A stretch of 64,000 bases of DNA from UTCFX2 sp963788305 (GCA_963788305.1 CAWBGK010000022.1:110396-174395); one strand, 5' to 3'; positions 37,954-49,138 are shown, numbered from the stretch's first letter. Translations and numbers: made by a program. Notes: generated by a model from the letters alone, not told the origin.

Positions 37954-39318
37954 ATGATGACCCCCAGATATAGACTGAATCTCCTTCTTTTCGTCATTTT
38001 TTTGCTCTTCGCCGCCTGCAGCCAGACTGAGACGCCGCCTGTTCTCTCCCCCGAGCTGACCGAATCAGTCTTCGAAACCCCGACGCCCAGACCAGCGCCG
38101 ACTACCTTTCCCACCGAAGAGATCCTGCACGGGACGGTGATCATCCGCCATTCCTGGGAAGAGGACAAGCTGCCCGTCCTGGCGGCCATTATCAAATCCT
38201 TCCAGAGCTACCATCCCGACGTGATGTTCGACGTCCTTTATATCCCACCTGAGCTGCTGCTCGAGCAGTTCATCGCCGATTCCAACGAAGGACTGGCCCC
38301 GGACCTGCTGCTCGGGCCAGCTGAATGGGGACCCGAGCTTTTCCAGCAAGACCTTCTGGCGGACTTGAGCGCTGATATCAGCTCCAACCTGCTTAATTCT
38401 CTCAACCCTGCGGCGCTGGAATCCGCCCGGATCGATCCTGCCCTGATCGGGCTGCCTTATTCGATCAACGGCGTCGTCCTGTACCGAAATAAGGACGTGA
38501 TTACCATCCAGGCGGACAACTTTAACGAGCTGGTCACGCTGGCACAGACAAGCACACAGGGTGCGACGATCGGGTCCTACCTGGAGAGAAGCTTCTTTTA
38601 TTCCGGTGGGCACCTGATCGGTTTGGGCGGTGAGTTCATCGATTCGAACGGTTTGCCTGCTTTCAACAACGGGCAGGGTGTCGCCTGGCTGGAGCTGCTC
38701 ACAGCATTCGACCAGGCCGGACCGACGAACTTTTTCGGCGACGCCGACCTGGACCGCTTCAAGCTCGGCGAAATCGGCTGGATCATCGACGGAAGCTGGA
38801 ACCTGATTCAACTGAGCGAGGCAATCGGGGCAGAGAAGCTTGCAGTCGATCCCTGGCCAGCCTACCTGGAGGGCTCGATGTCGGGTTTTGTGCTGTCCGA
38901 GAATATCTACCTGAGCTCGAAATCCTCAGGAGCTGACCGCCGCTCTGCAGTCGAGTTCATCCGCTTTATGGTCATGCCCGAGGCGCAGTCGCTGCTGGCG
39001 GATTCCGTCACAATCCCTTCCGCCACGGTTTTCAAAGGCACCGATCCGATATACGGCCCGCTGGTCGCCCAAGTATCCGAAGCGCTTGCCGGGGGAGCAG
39101 CCTATCCGCTCGAACCGGAGTTTACAACCTACAGCCTGATTTTCGACCAGCAGCTGCGGGCTTATTTCGAGCAGGATCTCCCGCCGGAGCAGGTGCTCCA
39201 GTCCGCCCAGGACGCGATCCTGGCCGAGCTGGCAGAAGACGCCGACGCCGTAGGCAAAAGCTTTCGGCGAACAAACGCACTTCCCTCTGTCAATGACCTT
39301 TGTAATCGATTCTTATGA
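37954..39318 (+). CDS. Extracellular solute-binding lipoprotein, family 1 (sugar type)
   Basis: 454 residues. The signal with lipobox FAAC (Cys near 22) is followed by a Thr/Pro linker and a SBP_bac_1 fold: TVIIRHSWEEDKLPVLAAII, PDVMFDVLYIPPELLLEQF, LLLGPAEWGPELFQQ, IGLPYSINGVVLYRNKD and GEIGWIIDGSWN. Such proteins capture sugars or glycerol-phosphates for ABC importers. No permease is adjacent, so it is a second orphan binding protein. Start ATG 37954 follows a strong promoter with no leader. Confidence 0.88.
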   Translation: MMTPRYRLNLLLFVIFLLFAACSQTETPPVLSPELTESVFETPTPRPAPTTFPTEEILHGTVIIRHSWEEDKLPVLAAIIKSFQSYHPDVMFDVLYIPPELLLEQFIADSNEGLAPDLLLGPAEWGPELFQQDLLADLSADISSNLLNSLNPAALESARIDPALIGLPYSINGVVLYRNKDVITIQADNFNELVTLAQTSTQGATIGSYLERSFFYSGGHLIGLGGEFIDSNGLPAFNNGQGVAWLELLTAFDQAGPTNFFGDADLDRFKLGEIGWIIDGSWNLIQLSEAIGAEKLAVDPWPAYLEGSMSGFVLSENIYLSSKSSGADRRSAVEFIRFMVMPEAQSLLADSVTIPSATVFKGTDPIYGPLVAQVSEALAGGAAYPLEPEFTTYSLIFDQQLRAYFEQDLPPEQVLQSAQDAILAELAEDADAVGKSFRRTNALPSVNDLCNRFL

Positions 39319-39472
39319 CAGTTGGCACTACTCAAACTGTCCTGCAAAGGGTTTAATAAGATAAGAACGGTTGGATTTATTCGTGCGGAACAGGCGAGCA
39401 AATATTATTGGTCCCTGATGAGGAGATTGCTTCGCATCAGACGCTCGCAATGACAGAGATGGAGGTGTGTGA

Positions 39473-39715
39473 ATGGCTGTTAAAGGTTGGATCGAAGTCA
39501 GCCTGACGTACTGCAAAGGCTGCGAATTATGCGTCTACGAGTGCCCGCAAAAAGTGCTGGCGCTGGACATGGACCAATTCACCCCGAAAGGCTTTCACCC
39601 CGTCCATTTGATCGCGGAAGGCTGTACCGGCTGCGCGATTTGCGCGCTGGTTTGCCCGGAAGCGGCGCTGACAGTCTACCGCCAGACGCCGGTGCGGGCA
39701 ACCAACACCGGCTGA
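39473..39715 (+). CDS. 2-oxoacid:ferredoxin oxidoreductase, delta (ferredoxin) subunit
   Basis: 80 residues with two [4Fe-4S] motifs: CKGCELCVYECP and CTGCAICALVCPEAA. These wire electrons from the TPP-containing core to external ferredoxin. First of a four-gene set in the order delta-alpha-beta-gamma, typical of 2-oxoglutarate- or branched-chain-type enzymes in anaerobes. Start ATG 39473 is preceded by GGAGGTGTG. Confidence 0.92.
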   Translation: MAVKGWIEVSLTYCKGCELCVYECPQKVLALDMDQFTPKGFHPVHLIAEGCTGCAICALVCPEAALTVYRQTPVRATNTG

Positions 39716-39730
39716 TCCTGGGAGGACTTC

Positions 39731-40846
39731 ATGACTCGTGAACTGATGAAAGGCAACGAAGCGATGGCAGAGGCGGCAATTCGCGCCGGCGTCAAAGCTT
39801 ATTTTGGTTATCCGATCACACCTCAGACCGAAGCTGCTCGAATGGATGGCCCGGCGGATGCCCGAGCTCGGCCGCGTGTTCCTGCAAGCCGAGAGCGAAG
39901 TCGCAGCGGTCAACATGGTCTACGGCGCGGCCTGCACGGGCGTGCGCGTGATGAGCTCGTCGTCGAGCCCCGGCGTCAGCCTGATGATGGAAGGCCTGTC
40001 CTACATCGCCGGGACCGAGCTGCCGTGCGTGCTGATCGACGTGATGCGCGGCGGTCCCGGTCTGGGGAACATCGCCCCTTCCCAGGGCGACTACAACCAG
40101 ATCGTCCACGGCGGGGGCCACGGCGATTATTTTCCGATCGTGCTGGCGCCTTCCAGCGTCCAGGAAGCGATCGACCTGACGGTGCTCTCCTTCGACCTGG
40201 CCGAGAAATACCGCGCCCTGACCTTTGTCCTCGCCGACGGGAACGTCGGGCAGATGATGGAGCCGGCCGAGCTGCCCCCGATGCAGCCGGTCGATCGCCC
40301 GATCCCCGAATGGGCTGTCCACGGAGCCATCGGACGCGAAAGGCGGATCCTTTCATCTATATATATTAAACCGGAAGATGAGGAAGTCACCAACCTGCGG
40401 CTGCTCGAGCGCTGGAAGGTGATCGAAGCGAATGAAGTCCGCTTAAGGAATATTTCCTGGACGACGCCGAGATCGTTGTGATCGGCTTCGGCACCGCCGG
40501 CCGGATCGCCTACTCGGCAGTCCGCCAGGCGCGGGCGCAGGGAATCCCGGTCGGCCTGTTCCGCCCGGTCAGCCTGAGCCCATTCCCGTCCGCCCAGATC
40601 GCCGAGCTGTCGAAAAACGCCCAGTCGATCCTGGTGGTCGAGATGAACACCGGCCAGATGCTGGAGGACATCCTGCAAGTTGTCGGAAGGCGATGCCCTG
40701 TCCAGTTTTACGGCCGGATGGGCGGGATCGTACCGTTTCCGGACGAAATCCTGACCGAGATCCAGCGCCTGGCGAAAGAAAAACCTGGGCTTGACGCTGA
40801 CCCGCGCGCCGTCTGGATCCAGCACATGAAAGAGATCCTCAATTAA
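39731..40846 (+). CDS. korA: 2-oxoacid:ferredoxin oxidoreductase alpha subunit, two frameshifts
   Basis: Starts ATG 39731 (MTRELMKGNEAMAEAAIRAG, then AYFGYPITPQTE, the YPITP motif). The frame breaks near 39838 (GAAGCTG for GAGCTG, an extra A) and continues LLEWMARRMPELGRVFLQAE, SSSSPGVSLMMEGLSYIAG, GGPGLGNIAPSQGDYNQ. A second break near 40450 leads to IVVIGFGTAGRIAYSAVR and a C-terminal domain ending IQHMKEILN. About 371 residues. It provides the pyrimidine-side half of the TPP site with the beta subunit. Substrate (2-oxoglutarate or others) cannot be fixed from sequence alone; the symbol reflects the best guess. Confidence 0.88.
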
Positions 40847-40870
40847 GACGATTATCGAGGAGAGAAGCTT

Positions 40871-41641
<771 letters not shown>

Positions 41642-41652
41642 GAGAGTCAGGC

Positions 41653-42219
41653 ATGCAGACAGAGGTGATTTTTGCGGGTTTTGGTGGCCAGGGGATTCTT
41701 ATTTGCCGGTCAGGTCGTCGCCTATGCGGCGATGGACTCGGGCCTGGAAGTGACATGGATCCCATCCTACGGTCCGGAGATGCGCGGCGGGACGGCGAAC
41801 TGCACCGTCATCCTGGCAGATGAGCCGATCGGCGCACCGACGGTGCGCAACCCAAGGGCGGCGCTTGCTTTCAACCTGCCATCGCTGGAGAAATACGAAC
41901 CGCTGGTCGTCCCCGGCGGGGTGCTGGTGGTGAACCAATCCCTGGTCGACCGTGAGATCCAGCGCAGCGACCTCCGCTCAGTGTCTGATCCCTGCGAACG
42001 AGATCGCCGAGAAAATTGGCGACAAACGCCTGACGAATATGGTCATGCTCGGCGCGCTGATTGAGCTGCTCCCTGTCCTGACAGTCGATGTGATTGAGAG
42101 AGACATTAGCCGCACACCTGCCGCAGAAGCACCACCGTCTGCTCCCTGCGAACTCGCAGGCGCTTCGAGAAGGCGGCGACTTTGCTCGGCAAGCAGCCTT
42201 CCAGCCAGAAGCTTCCTGA
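41653..42219 (+). CDS. korC: 2-oxoacid:ferredoxin oxidoreductase gamma subunit, three frameshifts
   Basis: Begins at ATG 41653: MQTEVIFAGFGGQGIL. An extra A in GGGATTCTTATTTGCC (about 41696) breaks the frame, which continues FAGQVVAYAAMDSGLEVTWI, YGPEMRGGTANCTVI. A second break near 41980 leads to IPANEIAEKIGDKRLTNMVM, and a third near 42095 restores a frame ending ARQAAFQPEAS with TGA 42217-42219. About 188 residues, normal for the subunit that binds the CoA/acyl side. A terminator follows. Motifs are continuous, so the protein is likely intact in the cell. Confidence 0.85.
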
Positions 42220-42239
42220 ATAATTTTGATCATGAACAG

Positions 42240-42279
42240 AAAGAGACCCGAGATTATTATCATCCCGGGCTCTTTTTTT
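42240..42279 (+). terminator. Rho-independent terminator of the kor operon
   Basis: AAAGAG-A-CCCG (42240-42250) pairs with CGGGCTCTTT (42266-42275) with one bulged A, and the run of seven T follows. It ends the four-gene oxidoreductase transcript. Confidence 0.8.
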
Positions 42280-42294
42280 GATAAAATCATGGTT

Positions 42295-42957
42295 ATGCCC
42301 AGCCTGATAAAAAAATCCCTTTTGTTGGTTCTACTGGCGGTCCTGGCGTTCAGTCTGGCAGGCTGCGATGCGATCCCATTCCTCGCTCCGACCCCGACTC
42401 CGACCGCCACAGCAACGCCGGCGCCCACTGCGACTCCCCTGCCAACCGAAACGCCGATCCCCACCCCGACTTTCACACCCCCCCCAACCAATACGGCAGC
42501 TCCACCGCCGCCGACCCAACCTCCGCTGCCAACCCAACCCGCTGCCACCCTGACGGTCGAACAATCGGTGCTGGTTTATTACATCAACAAAGATGAAAAA
42601 GGCCGCTTTGGCTGCGGGGAAGCGCTGTGGTACATCAAGACGCTTTTCCCGAAAACAGGAAACGTTCAGATCGATGTGACAAATGCACTCAAGACGATCC
42701 TGTCATACCACGGCGAGACGATCGGGATCCTGTACCACCCAGGCGCGGCATCGAACCTGGCGGTGAACAACGTAGAATACGACACCGGGACTGTGAAGGT
42801 CTACCTGACTGGCGAGTACGTGCGCACGAAAGATTCCTGCGACGCAACGCGATTCAAAGACCAGCTTCGATTTACGATCAAGCAATTTGAAGGCGTCAAG
42901 GACATCATCATTTATGTCAACGGCACGCCAATCGCCGATGTGATGGCCCGGAAATAA
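42295..42957 (+). CDS. GerMN-domain lipoprotein with Thr-Pro linker
   Basis: About 220 residues. ATG 42295 gives MPSLIKKSLLLVLLAVLAFS and lipobox LAGC, then a linker of about 60 residues of Thr/Pro/Ala, and a GerMN-type domain (VLVYYINKDEKGRFGCGEAL, GTVKVYLTGEYVRTKDSCD, FEGVKDIIIYVNGTP). GerMN domains occur in spore-germination and lipoproteins such as LpqB partners; here the role is unknown. TAAAAT (42282-42287) lies 7 bases upstream, again suggesting a leaderless message. ATG 42289 is an alternative. Confidence 0.82.
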   Translation: MPSLIKKSLLLVLLAVLAFSLAGCDAIPFLAPTPTPTATATPAPTATPLPTETPIPTPTFTPPPTNTAAPPPPTQPPLPTQPAATLTVEQSVLVYYINKDEKGRFGCGEALWYIKTLFPKTGNVQIDVTNALKTILSYHGETIGILYHPGAASNLAVNNVEYDTGTVKVYLTGEYVRTKDSCDATRFKDQLRFTIKQFEGVKDIIIYVNGTPIADVMARK

Positions 42958-42988
42958 TCGCGATCGACCACTGGAAGCTTAACGCAGC

Positions 42989-43021
42989 GGGTGGGCGCTG
43001 ACGATTTATCAACGCCCACCC
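42989..43021 (+). terminator. Terminator-like hairpin
   Basis: GGGTGGGCG (42989-42997) and CGCCCACCC (43013-43021) form a perfect 9-bp stem with a 15-base loop, 32 bases after the lipoprotein stop. There is no T-run. Confidence 0.5.
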
Positions 43022-43210
43022 AGCCATCCTCCGATAGAGAGAGCAAACCGACGCGGATGCGGCGAGCAGAATAATTCCTTTTACGTCGGTCAGCGAGATG
43101 GATTATACCCGAGAATCAAAAAATGATAGGCTTGTGAAAAAGATATTAATCTTAGAAAATTATCCCTAAAAACCCTTGATTTATTTAAGGAATGTGATAA
43201 TATTTAACAA

Positions 43211-43247
43211 GCTAGCGCCCGGGTGCCCCCCTCACTCGGGCGCTAGC
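43211..43247 (-). terminator. Strong hairpin at the GNAT 3' end
   Basis: Arms 43211-43225 and 43233-43247 (15 bases, one non-Watson-Crick pair) close a 7-base loop, immediately downstream of the GNAT stop on the minus strand. Only a weak T-rich tail follows (TTGTTAAATATT on the minus strand). Confidence 0.55.
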
Positions 43248-43250
43248 GCT

Positions 43251-43808
43251 TTAAGCGGAACCCGTTGGGAATTCCCACAACCTGCTGATCTCTCCCCACC
43301 CGTATCCCACTTCAGGGACCATCTACCCGCCGATTTCCTTGATTTTCTCGCGAACAGCTGTTCCACCCAGGTGTTCGTAGAACTTCCGGTTCGGGATTGG
43401 CTGCCATGACCCAGATCAGCAGGGTCTCCAGATGCAGATTTTCGTTCAGATGCCTGGCGGAAGCTGCGACCATTCTGCGACCGATCCCGCGACGCTGAAA
43501 TAAGGGATGTACATAAAGGGCGTAGATCTCGCCGCGGAAATCGGGGTCGCCGCTTTGCTTCCGGACCGCAGAATGTAATAACCGATGATCTCCTTTGCCT
43601 CGTTTTCGGCAACAAATACCTCGACACCGGGAGATCGATCTTCAAAAAAGATCCTCCTCCAGCGCTCGGAGGCAGCCTGGTACGTCATGCAGTCGAGCAG
43701 CTCATCCGGCAGGATGCCGCGGTAGGCGGTCTGCCATGCGGCTACGCGCACCTTTGCCATGCCGTCGACGTCTTCGAGCTGGGCAGAGCGGATCAGAAAG
43801 CCGGTTAT
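43251..43808 (-). CDS. GNAT acetyltransferase, two frameshifts and an in-frame TAG
   Basis: Reconstructed from three frames: FLIRSAQLEDVDGMAKVRVA, AAWQTAYRGILPDELLD and VAENEAKEIIGYYILRSG, then (after a break near 43550) GDPDFRGEIYALYVHPLFQR and RRGIGRRMVAAS, the acetyl-CoA loop Q/RxxGxG, then (break near 43395) KFYEHLGGTAVREKIKEIGG, a TAG, and MVPEVGYGWGEISRL to TAA at 43251. About 186 residues. GNAT of the RimI-like group; substrate unknown. The start codon is uncertain because the acyl-CoA synthetase end overlaps this stretch and both reading frames are damaged here. Confidence 0.6.
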
Positions 43809-45509
43809 CGCTCGGTCCGACGAACCATCCTTGATCCGGCTTCTCTTCTCTCAGCATCCTGCGCAGGTGTTTTCCGACCATCGTCTTGGGCAGGCTGTCG
43901 CGGAACTCGATTTCCCTTGGCACTTTATAGCCGACAAGCTTCGTGCGGCAGTCATCCTGGATCTCTTTGGCGCTGGCCGCTTCTCCCGCTTTAAGCACTA
44001 CCCACGCTTTGACCGCTTCGCCCTGCACGGCATCGGGCACACCGGCCACGCACACCTCCGCGACCGCCGGGATTGACGCGATCACTTCTTCCACCTCGCG
44101 TGGCCAGACCTGAAAGCCGCTGGGTTTGATTAAATCCTTCTTGCGGTCGACGATGAACAGATATCCATCCTCGTCCAGGTAGCCGATATCCCCGGTGTAG
44201 ACCCAGCCATCCCGGATCATATTCGCCGTTTCGGTTGGATGCTCCCAATAGCCGACCATCACCTGAGGCGCCCGGATGATGATCTCGCCGATCTCCATCG
44301 GAGGCAGGGTCGTTTCCCCATTTTCGACATCGACGATGCGCAGGTCGACATCCGAGATCGGCACACCGGTCGAGCCTTCTTTGTACACGCCGTGGACCGG
44401 GCAGGCGACCGTCGCCAGCATGGTCTCCGTCATCGCGTACGCTTCGAGCAGCCGCCCGCCTGTCAGGGCCTCAAAACGATGCTTTGTCTCGGCCAGCAAG
44501 GGAGCGGCGGCTGAATAGCAAATTTTCATCGACTTGAAGTCGACTTTGCCAGCCAGGACCGCGGGGTGGTTGAGCAGTCCATTGAATAAAGTCGGCACAC
44601 CGTGCAGCACCGCCGGGCGTGTCTTCTGGATGGTAGCGACCAGATCGTCCAGGTCGCGCGGGTTGGGCACCAGGACCATCGGCCAGCGCGCCAGCAGTGA
44701 AGTGCACATCCCCATGTTGCCGTAGATATGAAACATCGGCATGCAGATCGTGATCCGATCATCCCAATCCGCCAGGACCGCCTTCGCATATGCATGCAGC
44801 TGCATCGCACTGATCAACAGCGCCTGGTGGGTGCCGAGGGCGGCTTTTGGCGTGCCTGAAGTACCGCCGCTGAACAGCAGGATGGCTGGATCTTTTGGAC
44901 CTACCACAACTCCCGGCGGAGCAGCACTGGCATAGCGTTTCAGCAGCTCGTCCATGCTGTAGTCGCCGGGCTGAAGCTCGAATCCAATGACCTTCTTTTT
45001 TCTCTTTCAACAGCGTGAACAGCAGGCGCAGATGGCGGCGCCAGATGATCTTTGATATTGGTGGCGATGATGCGCTTGACCCGGCAGCGCGCCTGCACTT
45101 CCTTGACTTTCTCGTAGAAGGGCGTCAGCACGACGACCGTTTCTGCCCCTACATCTTTCAGCGCAAATTCCAGCTCTGTGGCGGTGTAGAGAGAATTAAT
45201 CGGGCAGACGATCGCGCCCGCCTTCCAGGCCCCCAGCTGGGCAATGATCGCCTGAGGGGAATTTGGGATCAACAGCGCAACGCGCTCGCCCTTTCTGACT
45301 CCCAGGCTTACCAGGGCTGTCCCAAAGGCATTGCTCAGCCTCTCCAGCTCATCGTAGCTCATGCGCCGGTCTTTAAAAATCAGCGCAGTGTGTTGAGGCC
45401 GCAGCCGAATAGTCTCCCGGACTGCTTCCAATAAGGTGCTTTCGGGATACGGCTGCAGGGTACGCGGCATTCCCGGATCATAGCTCTTAAACCAGGGTCT
45501 TTCTTCCAC
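43805..45509 (-). CDS. AMP-dependent acyl-CoA synthetase (long-chain type), frameshifted
   Basis: Start ATG 45509 (MEERPWFKSYDPGMPRTLQP). N-terminal ANL domain (DRRMSYDELERLSNAFGTAL, ERVALLIPNSPQAI), broken near 45010-44990 at a six-T plus-strand homopolymer, then AILLFSGGTSGTPKAALGTH (AMP-binding P-loop), LLEAYAMTETM, GWVYTGDIGYLDEDGYLFIVDRKKD (split here for length) and the C-terminal Lys in SLPKTMVGKHLRR. The intended end is probably TAA 43807-43805 after a last frame change near 43830. About 568 residues. It activates fatty acids to acyl-CoA via acyl-AMP; chain length is a guess. Confidence 0.82.
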
Positions 45510-45735
45510 ACTCGCCTCCCGCGTGCTGTCTGATCCTAATTGTTCAACTTCAACGATTGGTATTCATGGGTCTGAGCAGAATTTCAGATTATTTTGGAAT
45601 AAAATTGTGAGATGTCGGGATTGCATCGGCGCGATAATATCATCCAGCCGATATCCCCTGGCTACGGCACACGACCTGGATTCACAATTAAATGGACGAT
45701 GTCCATTAATAAATTGGCAGATTTGAGCTTCTGGC

Positions 45736-45840
45736 TCAAGTTATCGAAGAAATGGTGCCCGTTTTTCCCTTTTTCTGCTCCTGCTTGGTCACCTGTTTCT
45801 TCTTTTTCTTCTCTTTGTTTTTCGGACTCTTGTCGCCCAT
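45736..45840 (-). CDS. Small Lys-rich protein beginning MGDKSPK
   Basis: 34 residues, ATG 45840 to TGA 45736-45738, preceded by GGAGAGCATGCT. It begins MGDKSPKNKEKKKKKQ and is very basic. I recall a widespread family of tiny MGDKSPK proteins of unknown function, so this is likely real despite its size. It stands alone upstream (minus strand) of tRNA-Pro and convergent to nothing close. Confidence 0.6.
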   Translation of the reverse strand: MGDKSPKNKEKKKKKQVTKQEQKKGKTGTISSIT

Positions 45841-46040
45841 AGCATGCTCTCCAGTTTTGATGATCATTTCAAGGGTTAGCCTATGGTTCCACATAGGCGC
45901 CCATCCGGATGATTATAACGGATAAAGTCGGGTAAGGGTAAAAAATTGATGACCCTTCTTTAAGGTGCTAAGACAAGCAAATCATTCCAGAACAAAAAAC
46001 CGCTTTCATTCATTCCATTGAATAGTAAGCGGTCTTCAGT

Positions 46041-46114
46041 CGGGGCGCTGGGATTTGAACCCAGGGCCTCTTGCACCCCATGCAAGCGCGCTAGCCGGAC
46101 TGCGCCACGCCCCG
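46041..46114 (-). tRNA. tRNA-Pro (GGG)
   Basis: 74 bases. Acceptor arms CGGGGCG (from 46114) and CGCCCCG (to 46041) pair perfectly; the anticodon stem CTTGC/GCAAG surrounds the loop ATGGGGT, giving anticodon GGG; the T-loop has GTTCAAATC. No encoded CCA. It lies 52 bases downstream of the M23 peptidase stop on the same strand. Confidence 0.93.
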
Positions 46115-46166
46115 ATTTGAGCGACAGGATTATAGCGCGGTCTCTGATTTCTGACAACCCCTCGGA

Positions 46167-47146
46167 TCATCTCTTTCTGAATCCTTGGTTTTTTGAAGTC
46201 TTCACTTTCAAATTCAGCCAGAACGGCGTCGGCGTCCAGTTCGCCCCGCCGGTCTGCTCAAACAGCATCAACCGCAGCGGATCGAAGTGTTTGAAAACTC
46301 CGCTGGTGCGCCAGAGTTTGTAATTTTCCCTGGCTTCCTTAGGGTCTTCGTCTCGATAATACGAAAATTGGCTGAACTGAGATCCAGCAGGACCGAGGCG
46401 CGCCTCCAGATGAAGGTGCGCGGCAGCCGTGTTTCCGGTCTTACCGACGAACCCCACCGGCGAGCAGGGTTGAAGCTCGTCTCCCAGGGAGACTGAAGGT
46501 GAATTTGGGTCCATGTGGCCGTAGAGCAGGTAGAGCGAATCGCCCGGCTGAATCCCAAAGGCGTTCCAGACCGCTTCCGGCAGCCGCTCGAGCGGGGTTT
46601 CGACGATGACCAGATTGCCGAACGGGAACGAATCGCGGATCGACGCTGCAACCCGACCGCCGAGCGACGAACGTACTGCGGTCCCCTCCAGCGGGCGGTT
46701 ACCCTTCCAGTGGATGTAGGCAAAATCGACGCCCTGGTGGCGGGCGTCCGAGCCCGGTTTGACCGGGGGGTGATATTCATCCGATACGACCCGCGGCAGG
46801 TCGTTCAGCTCGACAAACTCGAGCGGAGAGCAGAGCCAGGGATCAGAAAGCCTTATCGGCTCAGCGGTCGGCTGCCTGGAGCGGTTCTTCGGTCGCCGCA
46901 GGCTGAGCTGCTGGAAGGATCGCTGGAGCTGCCGTCACCGGCTTTGGCATCTCAACCGGGAGCGGTGAGGCTGCTGGAGTTGTCTGCCGTATCAGGAGCG
47001 CCGGGTCTGTCGGGGCTGCAAAATGTCGCTTCCATGCCTTCGATTTCGAGCTTTGAAGGAGCGCCTCCCACAGGACTCAATCCGCATGAGCAGAGCAGCA
47101 AGGCAAAACAAGCGAAAAAAAACGTTCTTACAGGTCTCAAAACCAT
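46167..47146 (-). CDS. M23-family peptidase lipoprotein (LytM-like), two frameshifts
   Basis: ATG 47146: MVLRPVRTFFFACFALLLCS with a lipoprotein signal, then a Pro/Ala linker through breaks near 46975 and 46870, then the catalytic domain. Metal ligands: HQGVD in DARHQGVDFAYIHWKG and HLHLE in TGNTAAAHLHLEARLG, with YLLYGHMDPNSP. About 326 residues. Such peptidases cleave peptide crosslinks in murein or act as activators of amidases. TATAAT (47162-47157, minus) is close to the ATG. It lies between tRNA-Pro and the divergent wecB. Confidence 0.8.
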
Positions 47147-47255
47147 CTCCCGCACGATTATACTGGCAATCCATCCAGGAAGGACGTGAAAAATCCACTC
47201 AGCTTCGATATAATGACATGCTGTCATCGACCATCTTTTCGAATGGGAAACTGAA

Positions 47256-48391
47256 ATGCGCATCCTCTCCGTGATCGGCACCCGCCCCGAAGCCGTGAAA
47301 ATGGCGCCCATCGTGCGCCTGCTTCGGGCGACTCCAGGAATCGAGCCGCTGGTCTGCCTCACCGCCCAGCACCGCCAGATGCTCGACCAGGTGCTTGAGA
47401 CCTTCCAGATCGTCCCGGACGTCGACCTGGATCTGATGCGCCCGACCAGACCCTGGCCGGTCTGACAGCGTCCATCTTTGAAAAGCTGGACCCGGTTTTG
47501 GAGGATTTGCGCCCGGACTGGCTGCTGGTCCAGGGCGACACCACGACCGTGATGGCCGCGGCGCTGCTGGGCTTTTACCGCGGCATCCTGGTCGGGCACG
47601 TCGAGGCTGGGCTGCGCACCGGCGACAGGCGGCAGCCCTTTCCAGAAGAGATCAACCGCCGGGTCGCCAGCGTCGCTGCCGACCTGCATTTCGCCCCGAC
47701 CAAGTGGGCGCGCCAGCAACCTGCTGCGCGAAGGCATCCCGGCGGAGCGAGTGATCGTCACCGGCAACCCGGTCATCGACGCCCTGCAGTACGCCTCTGC
47801 TCTGCCTGCCCACCCGAGGTCTGACAGACCTTTTAGACAGATCTGGGCGTTCCCTGCGACCAGGTCCCGCTGCAGAACCCTCGGCTGGTTCTGGTCACCG
47901 CTCACCGCCGGGAGAGCTTCGGCAAGCCGCTCGAATCGATCTGCGAGGCGATCCGAGAGCTTGCAGAAGGCTACAAAGGAGCGGTGCGGTTCATTTACCC
48001 CGTCCATCTGAACCCAAAGGTCCAGGCGACCGTGCAATCCACTCTTCGTGGGCTCCCAAACGTGAGCCTGCTCGACCCGCTAGATTACCTTCCGCTGATC
48101 CAGCTGATCCGGCGTTCAAGCCTGGTGCTGACCGATTCGGGCGGGATTCAGGAGGAGGCTCCCAGCCTGGGCGTTCCCGTGCTGGTGATGCGCCAGACGA
48201 CCGAGCGCCCGGAAGGAGTTGCAGCTGGCGTCGTCAGGCTGGTCGGGACAGACCGCGACAAGATCGTTCGCGAAACCCGCCGCCTGCTGGACGATCCTGA
48301 AGCCCACCGCCAGATGCAGCGGGCAGTCAACCCCTACGGCGATGGTCACGCCGCAGAGCGGATCGTTCGGGCATTGATCCGTTTTCATTAG
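47256..48391 (+). CDS. wecB: UDP-N-acetylglucosamine 2-epimerase (non-hydrolysing), at least three frameshifts
   Basis: MRILSVIGTRPEAVKMAPIV and LTAQHRQMLDQVLETF mark the WecB N-terminus. Breaks near 47450 (a CCC that should be CCCC), 47715 and 47830 separate the pieces, which continue LLVQGDTTTVMAAALLGFY, HVEAGLRTGD, EEINRRVASV, VIVTGNPVIDALQ, VLVTAHRRESFG, FIYPVHLNPKVQATV and LTDSGGIQEEAPSLGVPVLV, all conserved. About 378 residues. It interconverts UDP-GlcNAc and UDP-ManNAc for surface polysaccharide synthesis. No neighbouring glycosyltransferase cluster is present. Confidence 0.87.
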
Positions 48392-48418
48392 ATTGGGTGG
48401 ACTTTTACAGTAAGGTAG

Positions 48419-49016
48419 TTATAGAGCGAAACGGAATAAAGTCTCTTCCAGCTTCCGCTTCACATCCGGCCATTCACGATCGATAATGCTGTACATCACC
48501 GAGCTGCGGACGAGCCCATCCGAGCGGATCATGTGATTGCGCAGCACGCCCTCTTTCACCGCCCCCAGCTTCTCGATCGCCCGCTGCGAACGCAGGTTGC
48601 GCAAATCCGTCTTCATCTGCACCCGAATGCAGCCCAGCACTTCGAAGGCGTGGTGCAGCAGCAGGTACTTCGCCTCAGTATTGATCCCACTGCCCTGGTA
48701 GTCGACCCCGTACCATGTCCCGCCGATCTCGAGCCCGCGGTGTTCCGATCGGATGTCCATGAAGCGAGTCGCTCCAATCGCTCTGTCACTTTTTAGGTGG
48801 ATCACTGCAAACGGCAGATCGGCGCCGCGGCTCTGGCGGTCCAGCATGTCTTCCACCCAGGCGCGCAGGCCCGATTCATCGCGAATATCGCCGTAAAGCA
48901 TATATCGCCAGATGCGCTCGTCCGAACCGACCAGCGTCAAATCTGGGACATGCGCCAGAGAGAAGGGGCTCCAGCCGGATCAGCCGGCCGGTTAAAGCAA
49001 CGGGTTCAACCTTCAA
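48419..49016 (-). CDS. GNAT acetyltransferase, RimJ/RimL type, one frameshift
   Basis: The likely start is TTG 49016 with GAGGT upstream, giving KVEPVALTGRLIRLEPL, then a break near 48940 and continuation TLVGSDERIWRYMLYGD, FAVIHLKSDRAIGATRFMDI, EIGGTWYGVDYQGSGINTEA and GAVKEGVLRNHMIRSDG. About 198 residues, the size of RimJ/RimL-like N-acetyltransferases, which modify amines on proteins or small molecules. Substrate unknown. Convergent with wecB. The TTG start is a weak assignment. Confidence 0.75.
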
Positions 49017-49138
49017 ACTGACCTCTATCACCTGCAAGGATTCACCAAACCTGGAATATACCATGAAATTCAGCATCGGCTATAATACCTTGCGAAAGTT
49101 GGCATGAAAGTCCCCGCAGCCCATTGGAGAAAAACCCC

